Part shown: positions 56,610 through 64,000 of the stretch, piece by piece | How the letters are laid out: each line of letters opens with the position of its first letter | Numbering within the stretch: position 1 is the first letter of the stretch | Origin: Bordetella parapertussis | Lineage (GTDB): Bacteria > Pseudomonadota > Gammaproteobacteria > Burkholderiales > SG8-41 | Length of the DNA: 64,000 bases | NCBI GenBank assembly: GCA_945861275.1 | Contig: CAMATZ010000030.1 | Location: 1-64,000, forward strand | Direction of reading: 5' to 3' | Notes under the pieces: generated by a model | Told to the model about the DNA's origin: nothing | Databases searched by the model: none | The model's input: only the letters and a program-made list of their open reading frames with translations | Position numbers and translations under genes: made by a program

Positions 56610-57437
56610 TTACTCACGTGCCAGCGTTGCACGCCACTCGCGCATCACGCGCCCCCTGGCTACACCCGCCATCGTGTTGCCACTAATGCGCCCGGTGTAA
56701 GCGATGCTATTCACGGTAAACGTAATTTCCTCGCCACGCAGCCGGCCGTTTTCGATGGCTACGGCCACGTTATCAATTTGATAGGACCCGTAAATTTTTT
56801 GGTAATGCTGCTCCAAAACAAGCCATTCGCCATCCGCAAGCCGCCACGGGCCGGCCACCTGTGCCGGCACCACGTAAAGCACCGCGATGCACCAACTGTT
56901 GCACGGCGTAGTACGCACGGTTTCGTCCGGTTCCCAGCCACCGCCGATTTCATAAGTGTTCGACACGATGCGCGAACCGGGTTTGAGTTTCAGAAACTTC
57001 GGCGCCAGCGTGCTTAAGTGATTGGGCAATAAAAACAGCGGCAGCACGGTCGCCTTTGAGATGTCAGCTTCAAACATATCGCCCTGCGCGAACGTGGCCT
57101 TGTCACTCACGCCTGCTGCGATGGCGGCGCGTTGCGACAGCGCCACCAGATCCGGATTGTACTCAACGCCATGCGCGCGCGCGCCGCGCTTTGCCGCCGC
57201 AATCACCATACGTCCGTCACCCGACCCCAGATCGATCACGAAATCACGCGGGGTAACCTGCGCCATGTCGAGCATTTGCTCGAGTGTGATGTCGGGTGTG
57301 GGTATCCACACCACATCCTTGCCCGGTTGTCCGGCGATGGGTTTATAGGCGTCAGCAGGCGTTTGCGCGAACGCCATGCCTGCTGCGAGCAGCAGGCATC
57401 CCAACGGCAATACGCGCTGACCGGTGTTCAAAATCAT
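56610..57437 (-). CDS. SAM-dependent methyltransferase with an export signal, paralog 2
   Basis: A 275-residue paralog of the gene at 48808. The start at 57437 begins a signal peptide (MILNTGQRVLPLGCLLLAAGMAFAQ); the frame runs back to 57668 without signal or similarity. GKDVVWIPTPDITL, motif I DLGSGDG (69-75), Glu92 (VEYNP) and the CNSWC pair (Cys179, Cys183) match paralog 1. It heads a minus-strand unit with two Lin0512 genes and the quinone oxidoreductase and diverges from a Bug gene. Confidence 0.85.
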   Translation of the reverse strand: MILNTGQRVLPLGCLLLAAGMAFAQTPADAYKPIAGQPGKDVVWIPTPDITLEQMLDMAQVTPRDFVIDLGSGDGRMVIAAAKRGARAHGVEYNPDLVALSQRAAIAAGVSDKATFAQGDMFEADISKATVLPLFLLPNHLSTLAPKFLKLKPGSRIVSNTYEIGGGWEPDETVRTTPCNSWCIAVLYVVPAQVAGPWRLADGEWLVLEQHYQKIYGSYQIDNVAVAIENGRLRGEEITFTVNSIAYTGRISGNTMAGVARGRVMREWRATLARE

Positions 57438-57707
57438 GCCTTTGCACCGCTTGGATAAGGCGGCAATTTTTGATTTTACCGCTCTTGTCGTGTGCCGCAG
57501 GATCGACATGGCGCAGTTCCCATCGATGTGCAGACAGCCATTTTCAGGGAAATGGCGGCGATGAGAGCGCGCGCAGGGTTTTTTTGCGAGGTTGACGGTG
57601 GTGCAGGCTGCGGCTAGATTGCTGGTTGGTGAAAATAGATGCTTGAAATTTCCAATACCCATCACCACTGGCTGATACGGCTGAAATTAATAACGAGGAG
57701 GAATGGC

Positions 57708-58673
57708 ATGCGTACGATTCGATGGCTGGGTGCATTCGCAGGTTTCATCATGTTCGCGTGCGGCACGGCGTGGTCGCAGTCGTACCCGGCGCGGCAGGTG
57801 CGGGTGGTGGTGGTGTTTCCTCCCGGCGGCGCGACCGATATCGTATCGCGGCTGGTGTTTCAGAAAATGAGCGAGCAGCTCAGCCAGCAGTTCGTGATCG
57901 ACAACCGCGGCGGCGCGGGCGGGATGATCGGCGCCGAGATTGTGGCGAAGAGCCCGCCCGACGGATATACGCTGATGGTGTATTCGCAGACGCTGCTTGC
58001 CAATGCACACCTCTATAAAAAGCAGCCGTATGACGCGCTGAAGGACTTCGTCGGGATAACGACGCTCACGCGGATAGTGCCCATGCTCGCAGTACACCCC
58101 TCGATGCCGGTGCGCACCACCAAAGAGTTCATTACCCTGGCGAAAGCGCGGCCCGGTGAAATCCTCTACGGCTCGGCTGGCATCGGCGCCTTACAGCATC
58201 TTGCCATGAGCACGTTAGCCAGCACCATCGGTGCGAAAATGACGCATGTTCCCTACAAGGGCGGCACGCTGGCGGTCACTGGGATGATGAGCGGCGAGAT
58301 ACAGGCCATACTCACGCCGATTGCGGAACTTTACCCCCACCTGAAATCGGATCGCGTGCGGCCCATCGCGGTGACTTCTGATACGCGCACCACCCAGTTT
58401 CCGGAAATTCCCGCCATCGCGGAAACCTTAAAAGGTTTTGAATTCACTTCGTGGTTTGGCGTGTTTGTGCCGGCCGGCACACCGAAACCGATCATCGACA
58501 AGCTCAACGCCGAGATCAAGAAGGCGGTGGCAGATCCCGGTGTCTCCGCGAATCTTTCGGCGCAGGTGCTCGATCCCTTGTATATGACCACGGAAGTGTT
58601 CGCCAAACAAATCCAGTTCGAACATGACAGGCTCAGACAGGTGGTGAAGGTGTCGGGCGCCCGTATCGAATAG
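57708..58673 (+). CDS. Bug/TctC-family periplasmic solute-binding receptor
   Basis: A 321-residue receptor. The ATG at 57708 has a strong GAGGAGGA site and starts a signal peptide ending in TAWSQ; the frame opens earlier at 57639 but this adds no conserved residues. Motifs are YPARQVRVVVVFPPGGATD, VIDNRGGAGGMIG, SPPDGYTLMVY, ILYGSAGIG and THVPYKGGTLAVTGM. It diverges from the methyltransferase gene. Confidence 0.93.
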   Translation: MRTIRWLGAFAGFIMFACGTAWSQSYPARQVRVVVVFPPGGATDIVSRLVFQKMSEQLSQQFVIDNRGGAGGMIGAEIVAKSPPDGYTLMVYSQTLLANAHLYKKQPYDALKDFVGITTLTRIVPMLAVHPSMPVRTTKEFITLAKARPGEILYGSAGIGALQHLAMSTLASTIGAKMTHVPYKGGTLAVTGMMSGEIQAILTPIAELYPHLKSDRVRPIAVTSDTRTTQFPEIPAIAETLKGFEFTSWFGVFVPAGTPKPIIDKLNAEIKKAVADPGVSANLSAQVLDPLYMTTEVFAKQIQFEHDRLRQVVKVSGARIE

Positions 58674-58720
58674 GCGAAGCGGCGGGGACGCACGGCGTAA
58701 AAGGTTCTGCTCCGGTAGGG

Positions 58721-59176
58721 TTATCCCGCTTGGTCAATCAAGAGCAGATCGAGGCCGTGCGCCGCGAAATTTTTGAAATCCTGATCCAGCGTAACCATGC
58801 GCAATCTGCCGCCGATCGCGAAGGCAGCAAGATAAGCATCCATCCATACTTTGGGCGATGCTGTGTTGTGTGACGCCAGGCGATGCCACAACGCTGCCGT
58901 GCCCGGCGGTTCCTCGCGTTCACAGACTTGCGGCAAAGCCAGCAGTGCGCCGAGCGCCACCAAGGCGTCGCTGTTGCTTAACCCTGTCGCGCCATAGGCC
59001 TTCAACAGCGTTGGCGTAGAGGCCAGACGCAGAAAGCTTTGCTGCGTGGCGCGGCAAAAGATCGCCGGTTGGGCGGGTGTTGCTTGCTGTAGTTTTTGCT
59101 GTGCCGGCTGGTGAAACGGATGCGAGGTAAAAACCGCGGCGAGCCACACATTGGTGTCAAACAACGATCCCGGCAT
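58721..59176 (-). CDS. vapC: PIN-domain ribonuclease toxin, VapC type
   Basis: A 151-residue PIN protein. Acidic active-site residues are Asp7 (SLFDTNVWLAA), Asp in KVWMDAYLAAFA and Asp in VTLDQDF. Toxins of this type cleave RNA and are held by the partner antitoxin. The start lies inside the last 20 bases of the antitoxin gene. It is the class often labelled TA system VapC in betaproteobacteria. Confidence 0.88.
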   Translation of the reverse strand: MPGSLFDTNVWLAAVFTSHPFHQPAQQKLQQATPAQPAIFCRATQQSFLRLASTPTLLKAYGATGLSNSDALVALGALLALPQVCEREEPPGTAALWHRLASHNTASPKVWMDAYLAAFAIGGRLRMVTLDQDFKNFAAHGLDLLLIDQAG

Positions 59177-59462
59177 GCTTCAGATCCTCCTGCGCCTGCG
59201 CGGCCTGTTCAAGCTGGAGTAATTTTTTCGCGCTCATGCGGGTCGCCGGAGCATTGGCGCGGCACTTGATCACCGGCAGACCACTTGAGCCAATCTGCAC
59301 CATGGAGTCGGCTGCGAGCGTTGCAGGTCGCGCCGGCGGCGTCATACCGAGTCCCTGCCGCAGAAACTCGGCAACAAGATCCTTCACCGTTCGCCGCTGC
59401 ACGACAGCGCGCAACTTTACTTCCCGAATCAGTTCGTCGGGCAAATCGAGTGTGGTTTTCAT
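59157..59462 (-). CDS. vapB: ribbon-helix-helix antitoxin, VapB type
   Basis: A 101-residue antitoxin. MKTTLDLPDELIREVKLRAVVQR is the N-terminal ribbon-helix-helix DNA-binding unit. The Gln and Ala-rich C terminus (LLQLEQAAQAQEDLKHAG) would bind the toxin. It overlaps vapC by 20 bases and should repress its own operon. The 175 bases upstream hold the AT-rich motif and no gene. Confidence 0.85.
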   Translation of the reverse strand: MKTTLDLPDELIREVKLRAVVQRRTVKDLVAEFLRQGLGMTPPARPATLAADSMVQIGSSGLPVIKCRANAPATRMSAKKLLQLEQAAQAQEDLKHAGIVV

Positions 59463-59551
59463 GAAGCCATCTTACCAGCTTACTGGCTTGCCATCAAGGT
59501 GGAGAGCGTGTTTTGCAATTTTTACACACTGAGTGTATTTTTAAAAACAAT

Positions 59552-59571
59552 AATAAAAACAATGAGTTATA
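59552..59571 (-). repeat. variant AT-rich motif upstream of vapB
   Basis: AATAAAAACAATGAGTTATA, a variant of the reverse-orientation motif (AATAAAAACAAATAGTTATA) with one changed stretch. It sits between vapB and the LLM monooxygenase gene in an AT-rich pocket. Confidence 0.45.
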
Positions 59572-59637
59572 AAACTTAACTGAAGATGTGAGATGAGGCA
59601 AAACTGTGCCATTGGATACCGTTCTCTCCAACCCCAC

Positions 59638-60663
59638 TCAAGCCAGCGCCGGCATCACTTCCCTGGCAAACCGTTCCATCGAGCGCAGCACGCGCTTTTG
59701 TTCCATGTCGCCGAACCAGAAGCTGCAATTGAAATGTGAAATGCCCATCACCGATTGCAGGCGTTTGATCTGGCGGATGCAGGTATCCGGCGAGCCGACG
59801 ATGATGTAGCGCTCGATCAGATCATCGATGTCAGGTTCGGATTTGGGCATCACCGGGATCGCCTTGCCGTTCTCCACTTGCTCGTAGTGATTGCGCAGGC
59901 TCAGTGTCACGCGCATGTTCCAGCGCGCGTGTTCGGCGGCGTCCAGAGCATCGGCGTCGCTTTCGGCGACGTACACCGCGCGCTGCACACCCACGCGCGG
60001 CTTGCGCGGCAGGTTCACCTTGGCGACAACTTCTTCAAACATTTTGCCGAACGTACCGAGATGATCAACCGTCACGCCGAATCCCCCGGTGAGTACATCA
60101 AAGCCGCGGCGCACCGCTGCTTCGAGTGCGTAGGCGCTTTGCGCGACGATCCAGATCGGCGGATGCGGTGTTTGCAGCGGCTGCGGGAACACCGATGTTA
60201 GCGGCAGTTGGTAGTGCTTGCCGTCGTAAGCGAAGGGTTTTCCTTTGAACGAATTGAGTATGATATCCAGCGATTCATCCCAGCGCAGGCGCGCTGCGTC
60301 GAGTTCGAGACCGAAGCGCTCGAATTCGTAGTTCTGGTAGCCGCGCCCAAAACCGACATCCAGCCGCCCGCCGCTGAGCAGATCAAGGGTTGCGATTTCT
60401 TCGGCCACCAGCAGCGGATGATGCAGCGGCACCACGATCACCGCCGTGCCCACGCGCAGCGTCGTGGTCTTTGCTGCAATGTAGGTTGCCAGTTGCGCCG
60501 GGCGCGACAGATAGCCGTAGGTCGAAAAATGATGCTCGCCCAGCCACACGTTGCGATATCCCAGCGCTTCGGCGGCCTGCGCCTGCTCGACGCCGCGCGC
60601 GTAGATCTCCTGTGACGGGCGCATCGAGGGCGACTGCATGAGCAGAAAGGTGCCGATATCCAT
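59638..60663 (-). CDS. LLM-class flavin-dependent oxidoreductase
   Basis: A 341-residue bacterial-luciferase-like monooxygenase. EHHFSTYGYLSRPAQLATYIAA, VVPLHHPLLVAEEIATLDLLSGGRLDVGFGRGY and PIWIVAQSAYALEAAVRRGFD are family signatures. It uses reduced flavin from a partner reductase, not seen here. The substrate is unknown. A Bug receptor gene lies 42 bases upstream on the same strand, so an uptake-linked oxidation is possible. Confidence 0.92.
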   Translation of the reverse strand: MDIGTFLLMQSPSMRPSQEIYARGVEQAQAAEALGYRNVWLGEHHFSTYGYLSRPAQLATYIAAKTTTLRVGTAVIVVPLHHPLLVAEEIATLDLLSGGRLDVGFGRGYQNYEFERFGLELDAARLRWDESLDIILNSFKGKPFAYDGKHYQLPLTSVFPQPLQTPHPPIWIVAQSAYALEAAVRRGFDVLTGGFGVTVDHLGTFGKMFEEVVAKVNLPRKPRVGVQRAVYVAESDADALDAAEHARWNMRVTLSLRNHYEQVENGKAIPVMPKSEPDIDDLIERYIIVGSPDTCIRQIKRLQSVMGISHFNCSFWFGDMEQKRVLRSMERFAREVMPALA

Positions 60664-60705
60664 GTTCTTCCTTTGTGGGCGTAGCGTAATTGAAACGATC
60701 TGATT

Positions 60706-61680
60706 TTATTCAGGTTTTATGCCGGCGGCTTTGATGACGCGCGTCCATTTGTCGAGCTCGCTTTGCAAGTACGCGCTCATCTCGCGGGTTGTCATGTCGA
60801 ACGAGACCGCGCCCATCGATGTGAGACGCTGTTTTACTGCTGCGGTCTGTTTGATCTGCGTCACTGCCGCGTGCAGTCTGGCGACCACTGCCGGCGGCGT
60901 TTTCGCGGGCGCCGTCAGCAAATAAAAAAGCAGGCCCTCGTAGCCGGGCAATCCGCTCTCGGCAACGGTAGGCACCTCCGGAAGATTGGGCACTCGCTGT
61001 GCGGTGGCGACCGCCATCGCACGCAATTTGCCGGACTGCAGGTGCGGCAGCGCAGCCACCACGTGACTAAACGCAAACAGCACATGTCCGCCCAGCAATG
61101 CCACCAGCGCGGGCGTATCGCCGGGATACGACACCTGCAACATATCAATGCCCGCCATCTGCTTTAACAACGACATATTCATGTGCGAACTCGAGCCGAT
61201 ACTGGATGTGCCATGCGTCATCGCACCCGGCCTGGCCTTCGCCATCCTGATAATCTCGCCCACCGTTTTCGCGGGGAACGACGGATGCGCCACCAGCACG
61301 CCCGGCACATGCGCCATCATCGCCACCGGCGCGAAATCGCGCAGCGGGTCGTAAGGCAATTTGCCGTAAAGCGGCAAACCGACGGTGAGCACATTGCTAT
61401 AGGTGAAAAACAGCGTGTAGCCATCGGGCGCAGCCTTCGCTGCTGCCGCTGCGGCAATCTGCCCGCTGGCGCCGCCGCGATTGTCGACCACCACCGGCTG
61501 CGTCCACAGCTCGATCATGCCTTGCTGCAACAGCCGGCCCAGAATATCGGTGCCGCCACCGGGCGGCGAAGGAATCAGCATGCGTATAGGTTTGCTGGGG
61601 TAGCTCTGGTACGCCTGCTGCGCCTGGGCTGGCGCCAGCCACGCCAGCATCAGCGCCAGGCATTTGACCAATGGATGCAT
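60706..61680 (-). CDS. Bug/TctC-family periplasmic solute-binding receptor
   Basis: A 324-residue receptor with signal peptide MHPLVKCLALMLAWLAPAQAQ. Motifs are YPSKPIRMLIPSPPGGGTD, VVDNRGGASGQI, APDGYTLFFTY and MLQVSYPGDTPALVAL, where the usual VPYKG is changed to VSYPG. It stands before the LLM monooxygenase gene and diverges from the MFS gene. Confidence 0.92.
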   Translation of the reverse strand: MHPLVKCLALMLAWLAPAQAQQAYQSYPSKPIRMLIPSPPGGGTDILGRLLQQGMIELWTQPVVVDNRGGASGQIAAAAAAKAAPDGYTLFFTYSNVLTVGLPLYGKLPYDPLRDFAPVAMMAHVPGVLVAHPSFPAKTVGEIIRMAKARPGAMTHGTSSIGSSSHMNMSLLKQMAGIDMLQVSYPGDTPALVALLGGHVLFAFSHVVAALPHLQSGKLRAMAVATAQRVPNLPEVPTVAESGLPGYEGLLFYLLTAPAKTPPAVVARLHAAVTQIKQTAAVKQRLTSMGAVSFDMTTREMSAYLQSELDKWTRVIKAAGIKPE

Positions 61681-61783
61681 GCTGTTTGAGCCGAAGGGAA
61701 ACGAAACTCGTCGTCCACAATGAGTGTGAGGTTTGTGTTACCGTGAAACCACAGCTATTGTAGCGAAACAAAGCGCAAACACC

Positions 61784-63004
61784 ATGACCACACCAACACT
61801 TCTGGCAACCGCCACCGCATTGCCGCCGAACGGCTTTCCGCCCATAGTCAATCTGTTGCTGAACCTCGCCCACGCCATAGATCACATGTTTTTGTTGATC
61901 TTCGCCACCGCGGTGGCGGTGATCGCGGTTGAATTCGGTTTTAGCGACTGGACGGATCTCATGCCTTACAGCGTCGGTGCGTTTGTGCTATTTGGACTCG
62001 GCTCGCTTCCCGCCGGACGGCTGGGCGACCTGTGGGGCCGCCGCATCATGATGATTATTTTCTTCATCGGCATGGGTGTGGCGGCACTGCTGGTGGCACT
62101 GACGCAAAATGCGTGGCAACTTGCGGCCGCACTCACGCTGCTGGGTGCTTTCGCGGCGATTTATCATCCTGTCGGCATTCCGATGCTGGTGCAGAATGTG
62201 CCCAATCCGGGTGCCGTAATCGGACTCAACGGCCTGGTGGGAAATCTCGGCATTGCGGTGGCCGCGCTGGTCACCGGCTTCCTGGTAAAGTGGATCGGCT
62301 GGCGCGCCGCGTTTGTGGTGCCCGGCATTATCGCCATCGCGTGCGGCGTGGTGTTTGCGATGACCTGCCCGAAAGAGACCGAAGCACCGTCCAAACGCAA
62401 AGGCGGCAAAGCGCAAGTCACACTGACGCCCGCGATGATGGCGCGTGCTTTTGCGGTGATGACCTCCGCCGCAGCAGTGAGCACCATATTGTTCAACTTC
62501 ACCACCAACGGCAATGGGCAGTTGCTGTCGGAACGCTTTCGCGGGGTAATTGAAGACCCGGCGCTGCTCGGCGTCATGCTCGCCCTCATCTATGCCATCG
62601 CCTCGATCGCGCAAATCGTCGTTGGCAGGTTAATTGACCGCATGCCATTCAAGCCGCTGCAACTGTGGATATCGGTAATTCAGATTCCGTTGCTGATCAT
62701 TGCCGCCCACACGCAACACTGGTGGATGTTCGTGGCGCTGCTGGCGGTGATGGTGTTTGTGTTCGGTTCGATCCCGTTTACCGATGCGATGATCGTACGC
62801 TACGTCGATGACCGGCTGCGCTCGCGCGTGGCGGGCATGCGTCTCACCGTGGCGTTTGGATTCAGTTCAGCGGCGGTGTGGATACTGGGCCCGATGGTGA
62901 AGCACATTGGTTTTTCCAACGCGCTGTGGATCATGGCCGGCATCGCTGCGTTGAAGGCGGCAATTATATTGCTGCTGCCGGACGAGCCTGCGGTCGCATC
63001 ATAG
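61784..63004 (+). CDS. MFS transporter
   Basis: A 406-residue carrier with about twelve hydrophobic segments. The loop after the second one has AGRLGDLWGRRIMM, the MFS signature. The start at 61784 removes an in-frame extension (from 61733) that has no hydrophobic or conserved content. Its kind of substrate cannot be told; the nearby receptor and monooxygenase suggest an organic acid or xenobiotic. It converges on the cytochrome gene. Confidence 0.9.
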   Translation: MTTPTLLATATALPPNGFPPIVNLLLNLAHAIDHMFLLIFATAVAVIAVEFGFSDWTDLMPYSVGAFVLFGLGSLPAGRLGDLWGRRIMMIIFFIGMGVAALLVALTQNAWQLAAALTLLGAFAAIYHPVGIPMLVQNVPNPGAVIGLNGLVGNLGIAVAALVTGFLVKWIGWRAAFVVPGIIAIACGVVFAMTCPKETEAPSKRKGGKAQVTLTPAMMARAFAVMTSAAAVSTILFNFTTNGNGQLLSERFRGVIEDPALLGVMLALIYAIASIAQIVVGRLIDRMPFKPLQLWISVIQIPLLIIAAHTQHWWMFVALLAVMVFVFGSIPFTDAMIVRYVDDRLRSRVAGMRLTVAFGFSSAAVWILGPMVKHIGFSNALWIMAGIAALKAAIILLLPDEPAVAS

Positions 63005-63036
63005 AAACAGCAGCGGCAACACCTGGTGATATCGTC

Positions 63037-63510
63037 TTACTGTCGCGCGAGACTTCTCAGATAATGCACCAGCTGCCAAATCTGCTCATCCGTCAGGTTC
63101 TTTGAAGGCGGCATGGCCGCACCCGGCGATCCATTCTGGATAATCCAGAACAGTTGACCGTCGGGAATTCCAGTGATGGATTCTTTGCATGCGAAATTGC
63201 GCGGCCGCGGATTATACTGGGTTGCCAGATTTCCTTTCCCGTCGCCTTTGACACCGTGACAGTATGCGCAAGGCAAGGACTTGGACTTGGCTTTGCTATT
63301 GAACAGGCGCTCACCCGCAAGCAGCGTCTCTGGCGTAGCAGCGACAGGATTATTGCGAGCCAGATATTCCGCCGGCGCCTTGCTGGTAAAACGGGGCTGG
63401 GGGCATTCGCCGGCGCGTGGTTCTTCCGCCGCTAGGGCCCGACCTGCAACCAGTGTGCCCAACAACAGCACACACATGGCGCTTACGCGATGCACTTGTA
63501 ATCCTGACAT
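63037..63510 (-). CDS. exported c-type cytochrome, single heme
   Basis: A 157-residue periplasmic cytochrome c. The signal peptide ends near GRALAAEE, the heme site is CAYCH (Cys81, Cys84, His85), and Met133 (AAMPPSK) is the likely sixth ligand. The C terminus (DEQIWQLVHYLRSL) is the typical last helix. It may serve as an electron carrier to an oxidase or dehydrogenase. A perfect FNR-type site lies about 120 bases upstream. Confidence 0.92.
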   Translation of the reverse strand: MSGLQVHRVSAMCVLLLGTLVAGRALAAEEPRAGECPQPRFTSKAPAEYLARNNPVAATPETLLAGERLFNSKAKSKSLPCAYCHGVKGDGKGNLATQYNPRPRNFACKESITGIPDGQLFWIIQNGSPGAAMPPSKNLTDEQIWQLVHYLRSLARQ

Positions 63511-63633
63511 GATCTATTCCTCGAAGTATCGAGCCCACATAAACCGCTATCCTAGCACCCGCTGGCCGGGCATCCAAGCCACAAACGATTACCCACTGGC
63601 ATTCATACTAATGCATACGTAATGGTTGAATGT

Positions 63634-63647
63634 TTGATCTAAATCAA
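63634..63647. promoter_or_regulatory. FNR/Anr-type binding site
   Basis: TTGATCTAAATCAA is an exact TTGAT-N4-ATCAA site, the consensus of FNR and Anr, which act under low oxygen. It is in the 181-base gap between the cytochrome c gene (start 63510) and the end of the lyase-like gene. Its centre is 130 bases from the cytochrome start codon, so a long leader is needed if it acts at -41.5. Confidence 0.75.
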
Positions 63648-63691
63648 GCAAATTTTCGACAGCTGGGGGGTATCCGGACCACATTGCCGCG

Positions 63692-64000
63692 TTACGGGCC
63701 GGCGAGCGCCGTAAACGCCTGCTCCAGCGCGGCGTCCGCGCGCGCGAGTTTCCCGATGCTGTCATTCAGCCACGCTGAATCTGCTGCCGCCATTGCGCAT
63801 TCTTCGGCCAGCATTCGGTTCACTTCACTGCGTTGCGGTCCGCCGATGCCCTTGCGCCCAAACACCATGTACTCGGCGCTGATCACTTCGCGGAACGCGG
63901 CTTCACTGAGCGGCAGCGCCTGCTGGGTTTGCTCCTGATAGATGCGCGTGGCTTCTCGATACGGAATGTCGTGCAGCTTGAGTCCGTTGCCGCGTCCGTA
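63692..64000 (-). CDS. argininosuccinate-lyase-like protein, C-terminal part
   Basis: The last 102 residues of a protein running off the right edge. HDIPYREATRIY, LPLSEAAFREVI and GRKGIGGPQRSEVNRMLAEE follow the C-terminal helical domain of argininosuccinate lyase (P-FREAH, L...F, GGTAP..V). The catalytic Ser loop lies outside the window. In Burkholderiales such lyase paralogs often sit near Bug receptors and need not make arginine. The true identity rests on the missing part. Confidence 0.6.
   Translation of the reverse strand, partial: YGRGNGLKLHDIPYREATRIYQEQTQQALPLSEAAFREVISAEYMVFGRKGIGGPQRSEVNRMLAEECAMAAADSAWLNDSIGKLARADAALEQAFTALAGP

Overview
The window is a GC-rich chromosomal segment that looks betaproteobacterial, most likely Burkholderiales or a close relative. 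The evidence is a complete division and cell-wall (dcw) cluster in the usual order, the lpoA-yraN-diaA-dolP group beside rsmI, a birA-coaX pair, the pilC-pilD-coaE-zapD-yacG string, and five periplasmic tripartite tricarboxylate-type (Bug/TctC) receptor genes, a family strongly expanded in that order. I saw no insertion sequence, prophage, CRISPR array or tRNA.

Left part (1-13.2 kb): a minus-strand group of Bug receptor, exported amidohydrolase and an MFS transporter cut by the left edge; then birA-coaX-SPOR protein; a heptose-phosphate adenylyltransferase; and the envelope group dolP, diaA, yraN, lpoA, split by a large plus-strand signalling gene (TPR-like, SLOG-like and class III cyclase domains). 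rsmI and pyrC follow. The RNase P RNA gene lies at 13.3-13.7 kb, followed by GC-rich hairpin repeats and an AT-rich stretch carrying the MraZ operator.

Centre (14.4-33.5 kb): mraZ, rsmH, ftsL, ftsI, murE, murF, mraY, murD, ftsW, murG, murC, murB, ddl, ftsQ, ftsA, ftsZ, lpxC, all on the plus strand and mostly joined by overlapping start and stop codons. These genes make lipid II, build the divisome and commit to lipid A. Two tiny coupled ORFs sit in the cluster; the one between murB and ddl carries a duplicated ddl 5' end.

Right-centre (33.5-46.5 kb): dciA, an M23 peptidase, secA, argJ, an AAA+ ATPase, a Nudix-ThiE fusion, then on the minus strand yacG, zapD, coaE, pilD, pilC and a CNNM/CorC-type membrane protein. 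This stretch is housekeeping.

Right part (46.5-64 kb): accessory metabolism, with a Gfo/Idh/MocA oxidoreductase, a cystathionine beta-lyase-like enzyme, two paralogous SAM methyltransferases that both carry export signals, VOC and DOPA-dioxygenase-like proteins, prfC, four more Bug receptors, a tandem pair of Lin0512-family proteins with a quinone oxidoreductase, a VapBC-type pair, a luciferase-like monooxygenase, an MFS transporter, a cytochrome c behind a perfect FNR-type box, and the end of an argininosuccinate-lyase-like gene.

Three kinds of dispersed repeat run through the window: an AT-rich motif around AACTATTTGTTTTTATT, tandem GTGARGN heptamers at gene ends, and GC-rich hairpins. The AT motif and the heptamers in places supply the last codons and stop of genes.
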